Origin: Bifidobacterium breve
Lineage (GTDB): Bacteria > Actinomycetota > Acidimicrobiia > Acidimicrobiales > Ilumatobacteraceae
Direction of reading: 5' to 3'
NCBI GenBank assembly: GCA_945862045.1
Contig: CAMAWR010000007.1
Coordinates: 1 to 64,000 of the forward strand
Length of the DNA: 64,000 nt
The notes beneath the pieces were generated by a model. That model was not told the origin of the DNA, searched no databases, and worked only from the letters and a program-made list of their open reading frames with translations. The position numbers were made by a program, and so were the translations under genes. Shown here one piece after another: positions 52,722 through 60,158 of the stretch. Position 1 is the stretch's first letter; the number at the start of each line of letters is the position of its first letter.

Positions 52722-54685
52722 GGTGTGCGAGTGCCACCACCCGAGGTTTCACGCACGAAGTCGCGGATTCCACTTTCATCGGTCGGCTCACACAGATGAT
52801 TCCCTTGGGCGTGATCGCAACCGAGCAGTCGCAATCGCTGCAGTTGTTCGGCTGATTGCACCCACTCGGCAACCACCGACATGTCGAGCGAGTGGGCCAG
52901 TTGCACGATCGAACGCACGATCGGATCGTCGGAGTTCTCCCGCCCGACATTGCTAATGAACGTGCCATCTAGTTTGAGTTGTGCGGCACGAAAGTCACGC
53001 AAGTGGGCGAGAGATGAGTAACCCGTGCCGAAGTCGTCGATTGACAGGCGCACGTCAAGGCGCGACAGCGCGTTGAGGCTGCGGGTAATCGCAGGGTTGC
53101 CGGCCAGTGCCGTGGTTTCGGTGAATTCCAGAACCAGTTGACGCAAATCGACACCCGCCGCAGCGAGTGCGTTGGTGGTGCGCTCGACGAACCCGACATC
53201 GCTGAGCTGTCGTGGTGAGACGTTCACGTGGATGGCCGCCGACCGCTCGAGCGTGTTGTCATCGATCAATTCGCGCAAGGTTTTGGCAGCGCGACTGATC
53301 ACCCAGTCGCCGATTGGGCCGATGGCCCCGGTCTCTTCGGCCACTTCCAGAAAAGCAGGTGGGGTCAGCACACCACGCTGCGGATGATTCCAGCGCAGCA
53401 AGGCCTCGATCGCCACGCTGCGACCCGTATGGATGGAGACGATTGGTTGGTACACGAGCACAAACTCCCCGGCAGCGAGTGCGCGCTCGAGTTGGGAGGC
53501 GAGCGCAAGTCGATCGCGTGCCTGTGTGCGCATCGCTTCGCTGTACATCTCACAACGACCCTTGCCACGCTGTTTCGCGCGGTACATCGCCGTATCAGCG
53601 TTCACCAACAGCGTGAGTGCAGCCTCGGTCGGTGACTGCTCGGCCAAGAGTGCCTGCGTGGCGATAGCGACACCCACACTTGCCCCCGCCGTGACCTCCA
53701 CGCCATGGATGATGTGCTGGCCGGTGATGCTGGCCCGCACTCGCTCGGCAATCTCGAGTGCCAGTGATTCGTCGGCGACACCTTCGGCCAGCACGGCGAA
53801 TTCGTCGCCACTCAGGCGCGCGACGACGTCCGCAGGACGCGTGGCATTGACCAGTCGCTTGCCGACGCTGACGATTAGTTGGTCACCGAAACGATGTCCG
53901 ACCGTGTCGTTCACATTCTTCAGACCATCGAAGTCGAGGAACAAAACGGTGACCCCGCGACGCAACGTGCGGCTGCGATCAAGGGCCTCAGCGACCCGTC
54001 GCAAAAATAATGTGCGATTCGGAAGGCCGGTCAATTCGTCATGGGTTGCCTGCCGCTGCAACTCCGCCTGCAGTTGTTTGTGTTCGGTCACGTCGCGGGC
54101 AATGACCGAGTAGTGCTCAACCGTTGCATCTGCGCCGCGCACCACATGCAGGGTGAGTGCCAGCGTGCGCATGAAGCCGTCGGGGCTGCGATGGCCGAGT
54201 TCTCCCGACCACGAGTTGTGGGTGCCACCCGTGAGCACATCGCGGGGAACCTGATTGCGAACTGCGTCAAAGAACGTGGCTGCCGCCTCGCTCGAGTTAT
54301 CGGTCGTATCGAAAATCCCGAGCACATCGCCGGCCCCACGATTGGCGAAAGTCAGCCGCGTGTTGGCGTCGTACACCACGATTGCGTCACTCGCGGCATC
54401 GAGTGCCCCGACCAGTTGGTCGTTGAGTCGATCGTGTGCGGCGATGCCGGTGACGTCCTGGGCCGTGCCGACGTATCGCAGCACTGCATTGGTCGAGTCG
54501 CGCACTGGCGACGCCATGAACGCGATGACGATCTCGTTGCCGTCAAGGGTGCTCACGCGAAAGTGTGCAGCAAACGGCATCGCTGTGCGCCGGGCAGCGA
54601 TCCATCGCGATTCCAGATCGGCGCGCACCGCTGGCACGGCATGCGACCACGGGGCAACACCGAGCGTGAGCGCAGCACCACCCAA
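52682..54685 (-). CDS. PAS-GGDEF-EAL cyclic-di-GMP protein; true start unresolved
   Basis: A 667-residue open frame (from a TTG) with PAS sensor domains, a diguanylate cyclase domain with SGDEF in place of GGDEF, and a phosphodiesterase domain containing IEALLRWNHP, NVSPRQ, EFTETTAL, DDFGTGYSS and LKLDG. The usual AEGVE and QGY motifs read AEWVQ and QGN, so phosphodiesterase output may be altered. The TTG truncates the first PAS domain: coding-quality sequence continues upstream to 54793 (PVALCETDPDGRLTAANDAF) but ends at an in-frame TGA (54796-54794). Nine codons beyond that lies an ATG at 54823. The gene may be broken or use a rare start. No membrane helix is seen. Confidence 0.85.
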   Translation of the reverse strand: MGGAALTLGVAPWSHAVPAVRADLESRWIAARRTAMPFAAHFRVSTLDGNEIVIAFMASPVRDSTNAVLRYVGTAQDVTGIAAHDRLNDQLVGALDAASDAIVVYDANTRLTFANRGAGDVLGIFDTTDNSSEAAATFFDAVRNQVPRDVLTGGTHNSWSGELGHRSPDGFMRTLALTLHVVRGADATVEHYSVIARDVTEHKQLQAELQRQATHDELTGLPNRTLFLRRVAEALDRSRTLRRGVTVLFLDFDGLKNVNDTVGHRFGDQLIVSVGKRLVNATRPADVVARLSGDEFAVLAEGVADESLALEIAERVRASITGQHIIHGVEVTAGASVGVAIATQALLAEQSPTEAALTLLVNADTAMYRAKQRGKGRCEMYSEAMRTQARDRLALASQLERALAAGEFVLVYQPIVSIHTGRSVAIEALLRWNHPQRGVLTPPAFLEVAEETGAIGPIGDWVISRAAKTLRELIDDNTLERSAAIHVNVSPRQLSDVGFVERTTNALAAAGVDLRQLVLEFTETTALAGNPAITRSLNALSRLDVRLSIDDFGTGYSSLAHLRDFRAAQLKLDGTFISNVGRENSDDPIVRSIVQLAHSLDMSVVAEWVQSAEQLQRLRLLGCDHAQGNHLCEPTDESGIRDFVRETSGGGTRTPHSGGTGAGPLPE

Positions 54686-54830
54686 AGCGAGTGACCGGAA
54701 TGCATCGTTGGCCGCCGTCAGACGGCCGTCAGGGTCAGTTTCGCAGAGTGCGACGGGAAGCGAAGCGAGAGCGCGATCGATACGCCAAGTCTTTCAGGTT
54801 GTCTGGCTGAAGTGCGGGAGCATGATGCGT

Positions 54831-55484
54831 TCAGGGCGCTTGCACATAGAACGTGCTCTCGGCGAGATCAAAGGTGCCCATCTCCACTTCGGTCAGAAGC
54901 AACTCTGCATCCACGGCACCGTTGGCGTCGGTCACCGCAGCAAGGTCAATGACCTTGTCCAAGGCAAACACGGTCAACAAGTACTGACGTCGCTCACCCG
55001 TGCCCGGGCATGGCGCTGAGTAGCCGGCATTTCCGTCACTGTTCGTGGCAACGACCACATCAGGTGGTGTGGCGCCCTCACCCAACGCCACCGTGCCACC
55101 GGCGATGTTGGCCATCGTCCACAACAGCCGCTCGGGGGTTTCTACATCGTGGAGCAACAACGCAAGCGTCACGGTGCCTGTCGGCTGACCACTGATCTGG
55201 ATAGGTGGCGACACGTTTCGACCAAAGCAGGTGAATGCAAGGTCGATGTCGGCACCTTCGATCCATGGGCCGCCCACGACGAAAGAATCACTCGGCTCGA
55301 GCGACAGCGTTGTCTCGGTCGGCACGATTGCGATCGACTCGCTTTGTTCGGGTGTCGCTGGTGCCAGTGTGCGACCGTCGCGTGAGCACGCGGCCAGCAC
55401 CACGACGAGTGCCAACACGAAAGACAACCTCGCGCTGCGTACAAGCGCACCATGTTGGTGTCGTATTCGCAATGCGTGCAACAT
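54831..55484 (-). CDS. PEBP-family (YbhB/YbcL-like) lipoprotein
   Basis: A 217-residue phosphatidylethanolamine-binding-protein fold with an export signal: basic start, hydrophobic stretch 21-31 and lipobox LAAC with Cys33. The mature domain shows the family pattern AFTCFGRNVSPPIQISG, VTLALLLHDVETPERLLWTMANI and YSAPCPGTGERRQYLLTVFAL. Probably anchored on the outer face of the cytoplasmic membrane; ligand unknown. TACTCT box eight bases before the ATG. The damaged PAS-GGDEF-EAL gene follows on the same strand. Confidence 0.86.
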   Translation of the reverse strand: MLHALRIRHQHGALVRSARLSFVLALVVVLAACSRDGRTLAPATPEQSESIAIVPTETTLSLEPSDSFVVGGPWIEGADIDLAFTCFGRNVSPPIQISGQPTGTVTLALLLHDVETPERLLWTMANIAGGTVALGEGATPPDVVVATNSDGNAGYSAPCPGTGERRQYLLTVFALDKVIDLAAVTDANGAVDAELLLTEVEMGTFDLAESTFYVQAP

Positions 55485-55492
55485 CGGTTATG

Positions 55493-55498
55493 AGAGTA
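55493..55498 (-). promoter_or_regulatory. Putative leaderless -10 box for the PEBP gene (TACTCT)
   Basis: TACTCT on the minus strand, eight bases before the ATG at 55484. Confidence 0.5.
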
Positions 55499-55513
55499 CG
55501 AGACGAATCGCAC

Positions 55514-55519
55514 TAGCGT
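55514..55519 (+). promoter_or_regulatory. Putative leaderless -10 box for mca (TAGCGT)
   Basis: TAGCGT with a ten-base spacer to the ATG at 55530. It overlaps an alternative in-frame GTG at 55518, which argues against that GTG as start. Confidence 0.45.
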
Positions 55520-55529
55520 GCGTCATCGC

Positions 55530-56441
55530 ATGGATGAGCGACTCAGCATTTTGACGGTGCACGCCCACCCGGACGACGAGGCGTCAAAAGGTGCCCCGAC
55601 GCTCGCCAAATACTCACGCGAGGGTGTGCACACGGTGTTGATCTGTTGCACCGCTGGTGAAGAGGGTGATCTCAACAACCTGTCGCTGAAAGAGCCGGGC
55701 CAGCCGTTTCATGGCCTTGACGAGCAGGCCACCAAGCAGTTGTTGGCGTCGATGCGTCCCTTCGAACTAGCCGCTGCAGCGAAGGTAATCGGTTTCTCCG
55801 AAGTTGAAATGCTCGGCTATCGCGATTCGGGAATGCCCGAGTCACCGGCCAACTCGAATCCCGAATCGTTCCACATGGCCGACATTGATGAAGCGGTCGG
55901 CCGGTTGGTGCGTTTCATTCGGGTGCATCGGCCGCAAGTCGTCATTACCTATGGTGACGACCAGCGTGGGTATCCGCATCCCGATCATCTGAAAGTGCAC
56001 GACATCAGCGTTTTGGCATTTGACCGTGCCGGTGACGACGACTGGTATCCCGAAGCTGGGACAGCCTGGCAACCACTCAAGTTGTACTACTCGGTGTGGT
56101 CGCGCACACGTCTCACGTTGGTGCACGAGGCACTTCTGCGTTTGCGTGGCTCCTCGCCCTATGACGAGAAGTGGTTCGACCGTCCGAATCTCGATGATCG
56201 CATCACGACCCGTTTGCACATCGGCGACTACCTGTGGGCTCGCTCGGGGGCGTTGCGTGCGCACAAGACGCAAGTTGATGAGACCGAACCGTTCTGGTTC
56301 GGTCTGAGTGACGACGAATTGGCCACGGTGTATCCGTACGAAGATTGGATGTTGGCCCGTTCGCTTGTGCCGAGCAACCGACGGGCTGGAGAATTTGAAG
56401 ATGACCTCTTCGCTGGCATCCGCACGGCGGCAAACCAGTGA
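55530..56441 (+). CDS. mca: Mycothiol S-conjugate amidase
   Basis: Zinc amidase that cleaves mycothiol conjugates during detoxification. The 303-residue LmbE/PIG-L fold protein has the metal motif HAHPDDE (11-17), a GYPHPDHLKVHD segment with the third ligand, and CCTAGEEGDLNN. Length and the EKWFDRP and C-terminal PYEDWMLARS segments favour Mca over the deacetylase MshB, which is close in sequence. It implies that the organism makes mycothiol, an actinobacterial trait. It overlaps the next small gene by 41 bases. Confidence 0.92.
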   Translation: MDERLSILTVHAHPDDEASKGAPTLAKYSREGVHTVLICCTAGEEGDLNNLSLKEPGQPFHGLDEQATKQLLASMRPFELAAAAKVIGFSEVEMLGYRDSGMPESPANSNPESFHMADIDEAVGRLVRFIRVHRPQVVITYGDDQRGYPHPDHLKVHDISVLAFDRAGDDDWYPEAGTAWQPLKLYYSVWSRTRLTLVHEALLRLRGSSPYDEKWFDRPNLDDRITTRLHIGDYLWARSGALRAHKTQVDETEPFWFGLSDDELATVYPYEDWMLARSLVPSNRRAGEFEDDLFAGIRTAANQ

Positions 56442-56688
56442 ATCGAGCGGCGACTCGGTGAGTGCGGTGCAGTACCGCGTGGTATTCGGCAAAAAAGACG
56501 AGGTGGTCGAGGGCCCAGACGATGCGGCACTCGTGATCACGCTGGCGGCCATCGATGCACAGGGCGACCCGACGAGCCTCTACATGCAGGGAAAACTCAA
56601 GGCAGCAGGCAGCTCGAGGGCACTGTTTGCGTTACTACGTTCGGGTGAGATCAGTGCGGTCGTACGGCGGCTCGCATCGCGTCCCTGA
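56401..56688 (+). CDS. Short SCP2-like sterol-carrier domain protein
   Basis: A protein of at most 95 residues. The recognisable part resembles the C-terminal half of SCP2 domains: VEGPDDAALVITLAAID followed by SLYMQGKLKAAGSSRALFALLRSGE, where SCP2 proteins have a FMQGRLKVxGD-type turn and helix. It is shorter than full SCP2 domains (about 100-130 residues), so lipid binding is doubtful. The start is ATG 56401, or the in-frame GTG at 56458 just after mca. It overlaps mca at its 5' end and the convergent ChbG gene by 38 bases at its 3' end. Confidence 0.65.
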   Translation: MTSSLASARRQTSESSGDSVSAVQYRVVFGKKDEVVEGPDDAALVITLAAIDAQGDPTSLYMQGKLKAAGSSRALFALLRSGEISAVVRRLASRP

Positions 56689-57502
56689 TTTCGCGATAGC
56701 CGATCAAGATTGCACCCGCACGCGCGAGGGCATCGCGCAGGTCGTTACTTGTTGCGAGCACGAGGTCGTCGATCCAACCCGTGCACGTGTCACCAATCGC
56801 TCGAATCTCGGGCGAGTCGATGACGGGTTGCACATGGATCTCTGTAACACCCGGCGGCAACGTGTCGATTGTTTTGAGCACTCGACTGCGACTGCCCGAT
56901 GACCAATTGTGATCGAAGTGGTCGGGGAAAAACACACCCTCGGCGCGGGCCAGACCGCGGAAGTCAAAACCCGCTTCGTTCAACGAGATCGATGACGGTA
57001 GGCGAATCGGCAGCCGATAGTCGACTGCCAAATCGAGGAACACACCGAAGAACTCCGGTCGCAGTGTGATGGCCGTGAGATGTGGGGCCAGGTGCGTGAC
57101 GTCGACGCCCCACAGCAGGGCGCGCTCGACTTGGGCCCGACACTCACGGCGCACTTCCTCGGGGTCGGCGTGTTCCCACAGGTCGTCGAGCGTCGCTGGA
57201 AAGCCTCCGTCACCCGACTGCAGCGATGGCGAATAGGTGAGCGGACCCCAGCGATAATCCGCATGTTCCGACACCAGTGTGAGGTGCACCCCAATGTCGT
57301 CGGTCGTGCGCAGGTGTCGTACGGCGTGGCGTGCCCACGGGGCTGGCACCATCAACGACGCGCAGGTGGCAGCCCCGTCATGCAGCGCAGTTAGGACCCC
57401 GACGTTGGACGCATGAAAAGCCCCCAGGTCATCACAACTCAGCACGACCAACTTGGCATCGTCAGGGTGGCCGAGTGCCTCGTTGAGCGAACGCTGTTGC
57501 AT
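56651..57502 (-). CDS. ChbG/HpnK (YdjC-like) carbohydrate deacetylase
   Basis: A 283-residue metal-dependent deacetylase-like protein. Metal and catalytic positions are visible as Asp24-Asp25 in SCDDLGAFH, His73 in GVHLTLVSEH and a later His in HLAPHLTA. Characterised relatives remove N-acetyl from chitooligosaccharides (ChbG) or from hopanoid intermediates (HpnK); the substrate here is undetermined. The ATG at 57502 has no clear leaderless box or Shine-Dalgarno sequence and is 18 bases after the nuclease gene's stop, so co-transcription from upstream is plausible. Confidence 0.86.
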   Translation of the reverse strand: MQQRSLNEALGHPDDAKLVVLSCDDLGAFHASNVGVLTALHDGAATCASLMVPAPWARHAVRHLRTTDDIGVHLTLVSEHADYRWGPLTYSPSLQSGDGGFPATLDDLWEHADPEEVRRECRAQVERALLWGVDVTHLAPHLTAITLRPEFFGVFLDLAVDYRLPIRLPSSISLNEAGFDFRGLARAEGVFFPDHFDHNWSSGSRSRVLKTIDTLPPGVTEIHVQPVIDSPEIRAIGDTCTGWIDDLVLATSNDLRDALARAGAILIGYREIRDAMRAAVRPH

Positions 57503-57520
57503 GGTGGGTACAACGTGACG

Positions 57521-58063
57521 CTACTTGCACCGTTCCCATAGCCCGCGTGCGTTGTGCTGTGCGGCAAAGGCGGCGGCGACGAATTGAGCGTGGTACCGCG
57601 AGTTGGGTTCAATGTTCAGTGGCCGGGCAAAACCACGCACCACGATTTCATGGTTGACGAAGATTTCTCGGTCATTGTTCGGGCGAAACACGTAGAGCAA
57701 GAGACGACCGTACGAGTCGCGTGCTTCTGCATCGCGCTCAATACGAACCGTGGTGCCGACGGGTAGTAGTCGGGTGACAAAAGCCGTCGCCTGCGGGCCG
57801 AAACACTGCACTCCCTTGGTGGGATGTTTCGTCTCGGGAGTATCGATGCCAACGAGGCGAATCGTTTCGATGGTGTCGATGATGCGGGCGCGGATGGTGT
57901 CACCGTCGATCACCTCAACTACCTCGGCGTGAGCAACCCGCTTGATGCTGCCGTTTGAGTCGGAGTTCGTAGCAGGGTGCATGGTGCCGCCGGCCTGTGC
58001 CGAGCCGCACGCAGATATGAGTACAACGGCAATACCATGCCAACCTCGCTGCGCCATTCCCAT
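57521..58063 (-). CDS. Thermonuclease-like (SNase) lipoprotein
   Basis: A 180-residue secreted nuclease-fold protein. An N-terminal signal ends in the lipobox VLISAC with Cys19. The SNase domain has VIDGDTIRARI, the catalytic arginine/glutamate segment IRLVGIDTPETKHP and a second arginine in DSYGRLLLYV. It probably degrades nucleic acid outside the membrane, for scavenging or defence. Start at ATG 58063; a second ATG two codons on and an upstream GTG at 58078 are alternatives. The much longer open frame covers the divergent LLM gene and is not supported. Confidence 0.87.
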   Translation of the reverse strand: MGMAQRGWHGIAVVLISACGSAQAGGTMHPATNSDSNGSIKRVAHAEVVEVIDGDTIRARIIDTIETIRLVGIDTPETKHPTKGVQCFGPQATAFVTRLLPVGTTVRIERDAEARDSYGRLLLYVFRPNNDREIFVNHEIVVRGFARPLNIEPNSRYHAQFVAAAFAAQHNARGLWERCK

Positions 58064-58099
58064 GCTGTGTGCGAGCACACGCCGAGTGAGACATCCAAC

Positions 58100-58105
58100 T
58101 ACGGT
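58100..58105 (+). promoter_or_regulatory. Putative leaderless -10 box for the LLM gene (TACGGT)
   Basis: TACGGT with a six-base spacer to the ATG at 58112. Confidence 0.5.
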
Positions 58106-58111
58106 TGAGTT

Positions 58112-59029
58112 ATGACCACACCTGCGCGCGACACCCACGGCCTTGGTCGTGTCGGTATCTGGACTTTTGCCCTTGATTTGCAGCCCATGAGCAAGGCCCA
58201 AGAAGCAGCACGTGAACTTGAGGAACTTGGCTTCGGGTGTATCTGGGTACCTGAGGCGGTTGGTCGCGAACCATTTGCATCCTGTGCGTTGTTGTTGGCG
58301 GGCACACAACGTATCGGTGTCGCCACGGGTATCGCTTCGATGTATGCGCGTTCAGCGATCACGATGCAGGCTGGTTGGCGCACGCTCACCGAAGCGTTCG
58401 GCGAGCGATTCACCCTCGGTATCGGTGCCAGCCACGAACACATGGCAACCAAACTCCACAAGGGAAATTACGACAAGCCGTTCACTGCGATGGTCGAATA
58501 TCTCGATCAGATGGATCTTGGTCTGTTCGCCGCCGTCGCACCGACGACGACACCACGCCGTGTGCTGGCTGCGCTCGGACCAAAGATGTTGGCGTTGAGC
58601 GCCCAGCGCGGGCTTGGTGCACACCCGTATTTCGTGCCGCCCGAACACACCAAGATGGCGCGCGAAGTGCTCGGCGAAGGCCCGGTCTTGGCACCCGAGC
58701 AAGCAGTGTTGCTTGAAACCGATCCGATCAAGGCGCGCGAGATCGCCCGCAAGTTCATGTCCACCTACATCCGGTTGCCGAACTACGCCAACAATCTGCG
58801 GCGTCTCGGCTACACCGATGAAGACCTCGGCGACAAGCAGCGACCACCGAGTGATCGGATGGTCGATGCCATCGTCGCGTGGGGCACGATGGACCAGGTC
58901 ATCGCCCGGGTCAAGGACCACTTCGATGCTGGCGCTTCACATGTGAGTGTGCAGGTGCTCGATGCCGACATCGCTGCATTGCCGATGCCGCAGTGGCGCG
59001 AATTGGCTGCTGCCACGAAACATTTGTAA
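58112..59029 (+). CDS. LLM class F420-dependent oxidoreductase (TIGR03620-like)
   Basis: A 305-residue luciferase-like monooxygenase-fold protein. It opens with GRVGIWTFALD, then FGCIWVPEAVGREPFASCALLLAGTQRIGVATGIASMYAR and an ERFTLGIGASHEHM loop, features of the actinobacterial F420-binding branch. It is a second, distinct member relative to the gene at 24.8 kb. Substrate unknown. It stands alone as a transcription unit, divergent from the nuclease gene and convergent with an SDR gene. Confidence 0.88.
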   Translation: MTTPARDTHGLGRVGIWTFALDLQPMSKAQEAARELEELGFGCIWVPEAVGREPFASCALLLAGTQRIGVATGIASMYARSAITMQAGWRTLTEAFGERFTLGIGASHEHMATKLHKGNYDKPFTAMVEYLDQMDLGLFAAVAPTTTPRRVLAALGPKMLALSAQRGLGAHPYFVPPEHTKMAREVLGEGPVLAPEQAVLLETDPIKAREIARKFMSTYIRLPNYANNLRRLGYTDEDLGDKQRPPSDRMVDAIVAWGTMDQVIARVKDHFDAGASHVSVQVLDADIAALPMPQWRELAAATKHL

Positions 59030-59060
59030 TACAGCCGGCTACCGCCCGACGTTCGTACCT

Positions 59061-59870
59061 CTAGACGCCGAACACCCGTCGCTGTAATTTGCGCATACCA
59101 CCAAGCCACCGTTCATGTTCGGTGGCTTTCACCTTGACATAGTCGGCAACTTCTGCGTGCGGAAAGATGAAGAACCGCTCCTCAATCAATGCATCGTGCA
59201 CCGTGTCGGCAACTTGCGCGGGCTCGAGCACTGCACCAGCGACGCGCACCACGTTGCCGGCGTTGGTGTCGATACCTGCACGATCACCCCCGCGCAACAT
59301 CGCGGTGTTCACACCCTGCGGGCATAGACAACTCACTTTGATGCCACGCGAGCCGTAGGTAATCGACAACCATTCGGCGAACGCAACCGCTGCGTGTTTG
59401 GTAACCGAATAAGGTGCCGAGCCGATTTGGGCCAGCACCCCCGCGGCACTGGCGGTGCTGGCGAAATAGCCCTGGCCAGCTGCGAGCCATTCGGGCATCA
59501 GATATTTCGCCGCCCAACGGTGGGCATGAACGTTGACATCAAACGACGTTGACCAGTCAACTTCAGTGGCACTCAGATCGGTGCCGAGTGCAACTCCGGC
59601 ATTGGCGAAAAATAAATCGATACGACCTGCCAAACGTCGTGCCTCACTCACGAGTCGTGCATTTTCCTCTTCGTGTGCCACATCAGCGACCACCACATGT
59701 GCCGAGCCAGGCCGACGGGCGTTGAGACGTTCGGCGACGGCCTCGACACCAGCACCGGCGCGGTCACTGAGCACGACCGTGGCACCCGCATCGTGAAATC
59801 GTTCACCAAGTGCCGACCCAATCCCACCGCCTGCGCCGGTGACAAGAGCGACAGAACCGACGAACTTCAC
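59061..59870 (-). CDS. Short-chain dehydrogenase/reductase
   Basis: A 269-residue classical SDR: cofactor loop GAGGGIG (12-18), FANAG, a STASAAG serine segment, and YSVTK carrying the catalytic Tyr and Lys. The C-terminal FPHAEVADYVKVKATEHERWLGGMRKLQR is long and basic. The basic/acidic pattern after strand 2 (VVLSDRAGAG) suggests NAD. Substrate unknown. GTG start, six bases after a TAACAT box. Confidence 0.85.
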   Translation of the reverse strand: MKFVGSVALVTGAGGGIGSALGERFHDAGATVVLSDRAGAGVEAVAERLNARRPGSAHVVVADVAHEEENARLVSEARRLAGRIDLFFANAGVALGTDLSATEVDWSTSFDVNVHAHRWAAKYLMPEWLAAGQGYFASTASAAGVLAQIGSAPYSVTKHAAVAFAEWLSITYGSRGIKVSCLCPQGVNTAMLRGGDRAGIDTNAGNVVRVAGAVLEPAQVADTVHDALIEERFFIFPHAEVADYVKVKATEHERWLGGMRKLQRRVFGV

Positions 59871-59876
59871 AGCACG

Positions 59877-59882
59877 ATGTTA
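59877..59882 (-). promoter_or_regulatory. Putative leaderless -10 box for the SDR gene (TAACAT)
   Basis: TAACAT on the minus strand, six bases before the GTG at 59870. Confidence 0.5.
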
Positions 59883-59963
59883 CGTCGAGCGTGCGTATCC
59901 GTCACCATGGAAGACAGCGGAGATAACCTCACATCACTAGCTTCACAGAAGGAAAATACACCG

Positions 59964-60158
59964 ATGACCGAGACCATTCAGAAAAGTGCCTCACACGACT
60001 TCATCGTGATCGCTGAAGCAATCAGCGTCATCGACAAAGCACTCTCGGAAATTGGTGGACGGCAGTTGGTATCAACGACCGAGGTGGCCGACCTGCTGCT
60101 GGATGTACGTCAACTGCTCAGTGAGAAAGCCGAGCCCTCCAGCGCTGTCGCCAAGTAG
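59964..60158 (+). CDS. Small hypothetical protein, 64 aa
   Basis: A 64-residue, mostly helical, acidic protein (FIVIAEAISVIDKALSEIG, then VSTTEVADLLLDVRQLLSE) with no membrane segment. It has a good AAGGA Shine-Dalgarno sequence ten bases before the ATG and a TAGCTT hexamer 20 bases upstream, so unlike many neighbours it looks leadered, with the longest 5' gap in the window (93 bases). An in-frame ATG at 59908 is a weaker alternative. Its last 41 bases overlap the convergent WS/DGAT gene. Function unknown; a two-helix protein-binding role is possible. Confidence 0.6.
   Translation: MTETIQKSASHDFIVIAEAISVIDKALSEIGGRQLVSTTEVADLLLDVRQLLSEKAEPSSAVAK

Noticed and set aside
59033-59040. AGCCGGCT palindrome between convergent genes as a terminator
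   Set aside because: Too short, with no loop space or T-tract; likely chance at this GC content.
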